Source: Waddlia chondrophila WSU 86-1044
Lineage (GTDB): Bacteria > Chlamydiota > Chlamydiia > Chlamydiales > Waddliaceae
Assembly (NCBI RefSeq): GCF_000092785.1
Contig: NC_014225.1
Coordinates: 695,340 to 759,339, forward strand
Direction of reading: 5' to 3'
DNA length: 64,000 bases
Shown: piece after piece, positions 63,372 through 64,000 of the stretch
Layout: every line of letters starts with the position of its first letter
Position numbering within the stretch: the first letter of the stretch is position 1
The notes under the pieces: generated by a model
What the model was told of the DNA's origin: nothing
What the model saw: the letters and a program-made list of their open reading frames with translations, nothing else
The model's database searches: none
Translations under genes and position numbers: made by a program

Positions 63372-63691
63372 AAATTCGTCTTCGTCAACAAGGTCGTGCG
63401 AAGCGTCCTTTCTACCGCGTTGTTGTTACAGACAGTCGCAGTCCACGTGATGGACGTTATGTAGAAACGGTCGGCTGGTACAATCCTTTGGAATCTGAAG
63501 CAGAAAAAAATCTAAATATTAAAGGCGATCGCGTTGAGCACTGGATTGGCCAGGGGGCGATTTTAACAGAAAAAGCGCATGCGCTTGTTGCCAGGGCAAA
63601 TCCTGAGATTGTAAAAACGATTAAGGATAAAGAATTGGCTCGCAAACAAAAAACGGTAGCGAAAAGGAAAGCGCGCAAAGCCGCTAAGTAG
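63362..63691 (+). CDS. rpsP: 30S ribosomal protein S16
   Basis: 109 residues. [19 protein letters not shown] and [12 protein letters not shown] are the family start. The C-terminal extension is Lys/Arg/Ala-rich. GGGAGG upstream, overlapping ffh. Confidence 0.97.
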   Translation: MALKIRLRQQGRAKRPFYRVVVTDSRSPRDGRYVETVGWYNPLESEAEKNLNIKGDRVEHWIGQGAILTEKAHALVARANPEIVKTIKDKELARKQKTVAKRKARKAAK

Positions 63692-63700
63692 TGTCGCCTG

Positions 63701-64000
63701 ATGCGGATGGATATCCTTTCCCTTTTTCCCGATTATTTCAAAGGACCTTTCGATGAAAGTATGATTCGAAGGGCTATTGATGCGGGAATTTTAGATATCC
63801 GGCTGGTCGATATTCGCGATTTTGCGGAAGGCAAGCACCGTAGAGTGGACGACCGCCCTTATGGAGGCGGACCGGGGATGATCATGATGCCTGAGCCGGC
63901 AGTTCAGGCAATCCGTTCGGTTAGGCAGCCTGAAGCCAAGGTGATTTATCTTACTCCACAGGGCAAGCCTCTAAACGCAGCCAAGTGCCGAGAGCTGGCA
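63701..64000 (+). CDS. trmD: tRNA (guanine37-N1)-methyltransferase, cut by window end
   Basis: The first 100 codons are present (MRMDILSLFPDYFKGPF; then RDFAEGKHRRVDDRPYGGG and GPGMIMMPEP). The knot-type SAM site lies beyond the edge. ATG 63701 gives the family-typical start, 9 bases after rpsP; ATG 63707 is an alternative. Methylates G37 to prevent frameshifting. Confidence 0.95.
   Translation, partial: MRMDILSLFPDYFKGPFDESMIRRAIDAGILDIRLVDIRDFAEGKHRRVDDRPYGGGPGMIMMPEPAVQAIRSVRQPEAKVIYLTPQGKPLNAAKCRELA

Overview
The window looks like the chromosome of an environmental chlamydia (Chlamydiales outside Chlamydiaceae). Waddlia or a close relative is the best guess from memory, not from a database search. 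The evidence is gene content and order: lptF/lptG, tilS, a long ftsH (920 aa), pnp, rpsO and tadA, then rpmE, prfA, prmC, ffh, rpsP and trmD. A plant/chlamydia-type enoyl-ACP reductase, a DhnA-type aldolase and several conserved unknown proteins fit the same picture.

Layout. 1-5717 (minus) is one uninterrupted giant reading frame that runs off the left edge (at least 1905 codons, function unknown). 5898-8803 is a tightly coupled three-gene run: a short-chain reductase, an unknown protein and a lipoprotein with permuted NlpC/P60-like motifs. 8810-16243 holds housekeeping and conserved genes: fabI, a kinase-like membrane-anchored protein, a quinone oxidoreductase, ridA, a degenerate metallophosphoesterase, a uridine kinase with an export-like N-terminus, a SIMPL protein and fbaB. 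16245-18164 is a small overlapping operon with two alkylation-repair genes (ogt, tag). 18357-19811 is katA, bracketed by related inverted repeats.

20.2-25.9 kb is an insertion-sequence zone. It has an IS256-type element with a mutated active site, an M15 peptidase gene, an IS982-type transposase gene split in frame by an IS3-type element, and an IS1-type element. Three hairpins of about 118 bp, with different self-complementary arms but the same tip, also lie here.

26101-38703 is an integrated element. An intact tRNA-Ser(UGA) with a tyrosine integrase next to it lies at the right end, and a 53-bp copy of the tRNA 3' part lies at the left end. It carries small and large terminase subunits, a TOPRIM primase-helicase, a DnaB-like ATPase, an Xis-like protein and a second, degenerate recombinase, but no capsid or tail genes, so it resembles a satellite or phage remnant. 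Its most unusual part is 28.4-31.2 kb. There an XRE repressor is divergent to a promoter that transcribes through an array of 5-bp GGYNN units into a gene for a RAMP (Cas7-like) protein, followed by an HNH nuclease, an SPFH-like membrane fragment and the DnaB-like ATPase. This is the best candidate for an undescribed system.

38.9-64 kb returns to chromosomal genes: peptidoglycan precursor synthesis (a MurF-alanine racemase fusion), LPS export, tRNA modification (tilS, tadA, trmD), proteolysis (ftsH), RNA turnover (pnp) and translation or secretion (rpsO, rpmE, prfA, prmC, ffh, rpsP). trmD is cut by the right edge.
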